Assembly: GCA_001805005.1 (NCBI GenBank)
Contig: MHDO01000051.1
Location: forward strand, 1 to 6,035
Source of the DNA: Nitrospinae bacterium RIFCSPLOWO2_12_39_16
Lineage (GTDB): Bacteria > Nitrospinota > Nitrospinia > UBA9942
Length of the DNA: 6,035 nt
Direction of reading: 5' to 3'
A program made the position numbers and the translations under genes. The notes beneath the pieces were generated by a model. It had not been told where the DNA came from. It worked only from the letters and a program-made list of their open reading frames with translations, and did no database searches. Each line of letters opens with the position of its first letter. Positions within the stretch are counted from its first letter, which is position 1. Positions 5,648 to 6,035 of this stretch are shown one piece after another.

Positions 5648-5851
5648 TTAGTTCACCTTAGTAACATTGGATGCCTTAGGACCCTTTGGGCCGCTTGTAA
5701 CTTCAAACTCTACCTGCTGTCCTTCGTTTAGACTCTTATATCCATCATCTTTAATATCAGAATAATGAACAAATATGTCTTCGCCACCTTCTTGCTGGAT
5801 GAATCCAAAACCCTTGGTGTTATTGAACCATTTTACTGTTCCTTTTGCCAT
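5648..5851 (-). CDS. csp: Cold-shock protein (CspA family)
   Basis: This is a 67-residue single cold-shock domain: a small beta-barrel that binds single-stranded RNA and DNA and melts mRNA structure in the cytoplasm, acting as an RNA chaperone. The nucleic-acid motifs are complete: KGFGFI (13-18, RNP1) and DIFVHYSDI (25-33, RNP2), with the opening GTVKWFNNTKGFGFI typical of the family. The length is normal for CspA. The gene is alone on the minus strand and converges on the ABC operon. AAGGAGG (plus coordinates 5860-5866) lies 8 bases before ATG, an excellent ribosome binding site. A consensus promoter at 6002-6030 gives a leader of about 140 bases, similar in length to that of E. coli cspA, containing two hairpins that are described separately. 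Which stress induces this copy cannot be read from the sequence, since Csp genes can also be constitutive. Confidence 0.95.
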   Translation of the reverse strand: MAKGTVKWFNNTKGFGFIQQEGGEDIFVHYSDIKDDGYKSLNEGQQVEFEVTSGPKGPKASNVTKVN

Positions 5852-5859
5852 TGCAACTT

Positions 5860-5866
5860 CCTCCTT
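5860..5866 (-). promoter_or_regulatory. Ribosome binding site of csp
   Basis: On the minus strand this reads AAGGAGG within GGAAGGAGGAAG, 8 bases ahead of the ATG. It is a near-perfect match to the 3' end of 16S rRNA and supports high expression. Confidence 0.85.
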
Positions 5867-5882
5867 CCTAAAATCTAAAGCT

Positions 5883-5913
5883 GACCTTAAATTTACTTGC
5901 TAACCTTAAGGTC
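5883..5913 (-). promoter_or_regulatory. Second hairpin in the csp leader
   Basis: GACCTTAA (5883-5890) and TTAAGGTC (5906-5913) are exact reverse complements separated by 15 bases, placing an 8-pair stem about 17 bases upstream of the csp ribosome binding site. The loop holds a further ACCTTAA (5903-5909 region), so other pairings are possible. A weak AT-rich stem of this type could be temperature sensitive; that is inference. Confidence 0.45.
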
Positions 5914-5943
5914 TATTACTGCCCATTTAAATCGACCAGGCAT

Positions 5944-5981
5944 AAAAAAAAACCGTAAAGGAATTTAATCACCTTTACAGT
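5944..5981 (-). terminator. Intrinsic-terminator-like hairpin inside the csp leader (possible attenuator)
   Basis: On the minus strand, ACTGTAAAGG (5981-5972) pairs with CCTTTACGGT (5961-5952) through ten pairs including one U-G, with a 10-base loop, and is followed at once by an unbroken run of T (nine A on the plus strand, 5944-5952). This is the full form of a Rho-independent terminator. It lies between the consensus promoter at 6002-6030 and the csp start, about 90 bases ahead of the ATG, so transcripts from that promoter must pass it. The stem is GC-poor, so termination may be partial or temperature dependent. Confidence 0.7.
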
Positions 5982-6001
5982 TAATTATAACCCGTATATA
6001 A

Positions 6002-6030
6002 TTTATACCATTTTTATAAAGTGTTGTCAA
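6002..6030 (-). promoter_or_regulatory. Sigma70 promoter of csp
   Basis: On the minus strand, TTGACA (6030-6025) is an exact -35 consensus, followed by a 17-base spacer (6024-6008) and TATAAA (6007-6002) as -10. Transcription should begin near 5995, giving a leader of about 140 bases. A TATAAT is also present slightly downstream (near 5983-5988) but has no -35 partner. Confidence 0.8.
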
Positions 6031-6035
6031 CTATT

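Overview
The window is AT-rich, bacterial, and gene-dense. It holds seven complete protein genes and the 3' end of an eighth. The mix suggests an uncultivated anaerobic or groundwater bacterium of the Nitrospirota/Desulfobacterota type: a long (613 residue) UbiD-family decarboxylase, a small TalC-type transaldolase, a NodIJ-like exporter, and genome-wide short repeat families of the 'NPP..PF.KGG', 'TGTCATTC...GAATGACA' and 'CTCTGTGTCCTCTGTGGCT' kinds. This placement rests on style and recall, not on a marker gene.

Layout. Positions 2-181 are the last codons of a restriction-modification enzyme, probably a type IIG / Eco57I-like methylase-nuclease, carrying an in-frame palindromic repeat. Positions 227-890 are a two-gene toxin-antitoxin-like module: a small charged helical protein overlapping a TumE/DUF6516-family toxin. 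With the preceding gene this looks like the edge of a defence or accessory patch. From 1006 to 3543 the content is metabolic: a UbiD-family decarboxylase with a duplicated C-terminal segment, then a transaldolase behind a strong ribosome binding site. Positions 3546-3781 contain no gene and are filled by nested and juxtaposed intergenic repeats. Positions 3782-5492 encode an ABC-2 exporter: an ATPase and a six-helix permease that overlap by 8 bases. On the opposite strand, 5648-5851 is a cold-shock protein with a well-formed sigma70 promoter, an intrinsic-terminator-like hairpin inside its leader, a second leader hairpin, a strong ribosome binding site and a downstream hairpin.

How the parts work together. 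The toxin and antitoxin are probably translationally coupled, as are the ATPase and permease. UbiD and the transaldolase are 45 bases apart on the same strand and may be co-transcribed, but they share no obvious pathway: UbiD proteins decarboxylate aromatic acids (quinone synthesis or aromatic metabolism), while transaldolase belongs to the pentose phosphate pathway. No wholly new multi-gene system is evident. The points most worth a second look are the promoter-terminator-gene order in the cold-shock leader, the in-frame repeat insertions in two protein genes, and the repeat mosaic that runs almost to the start codon of the ABC ATPase.
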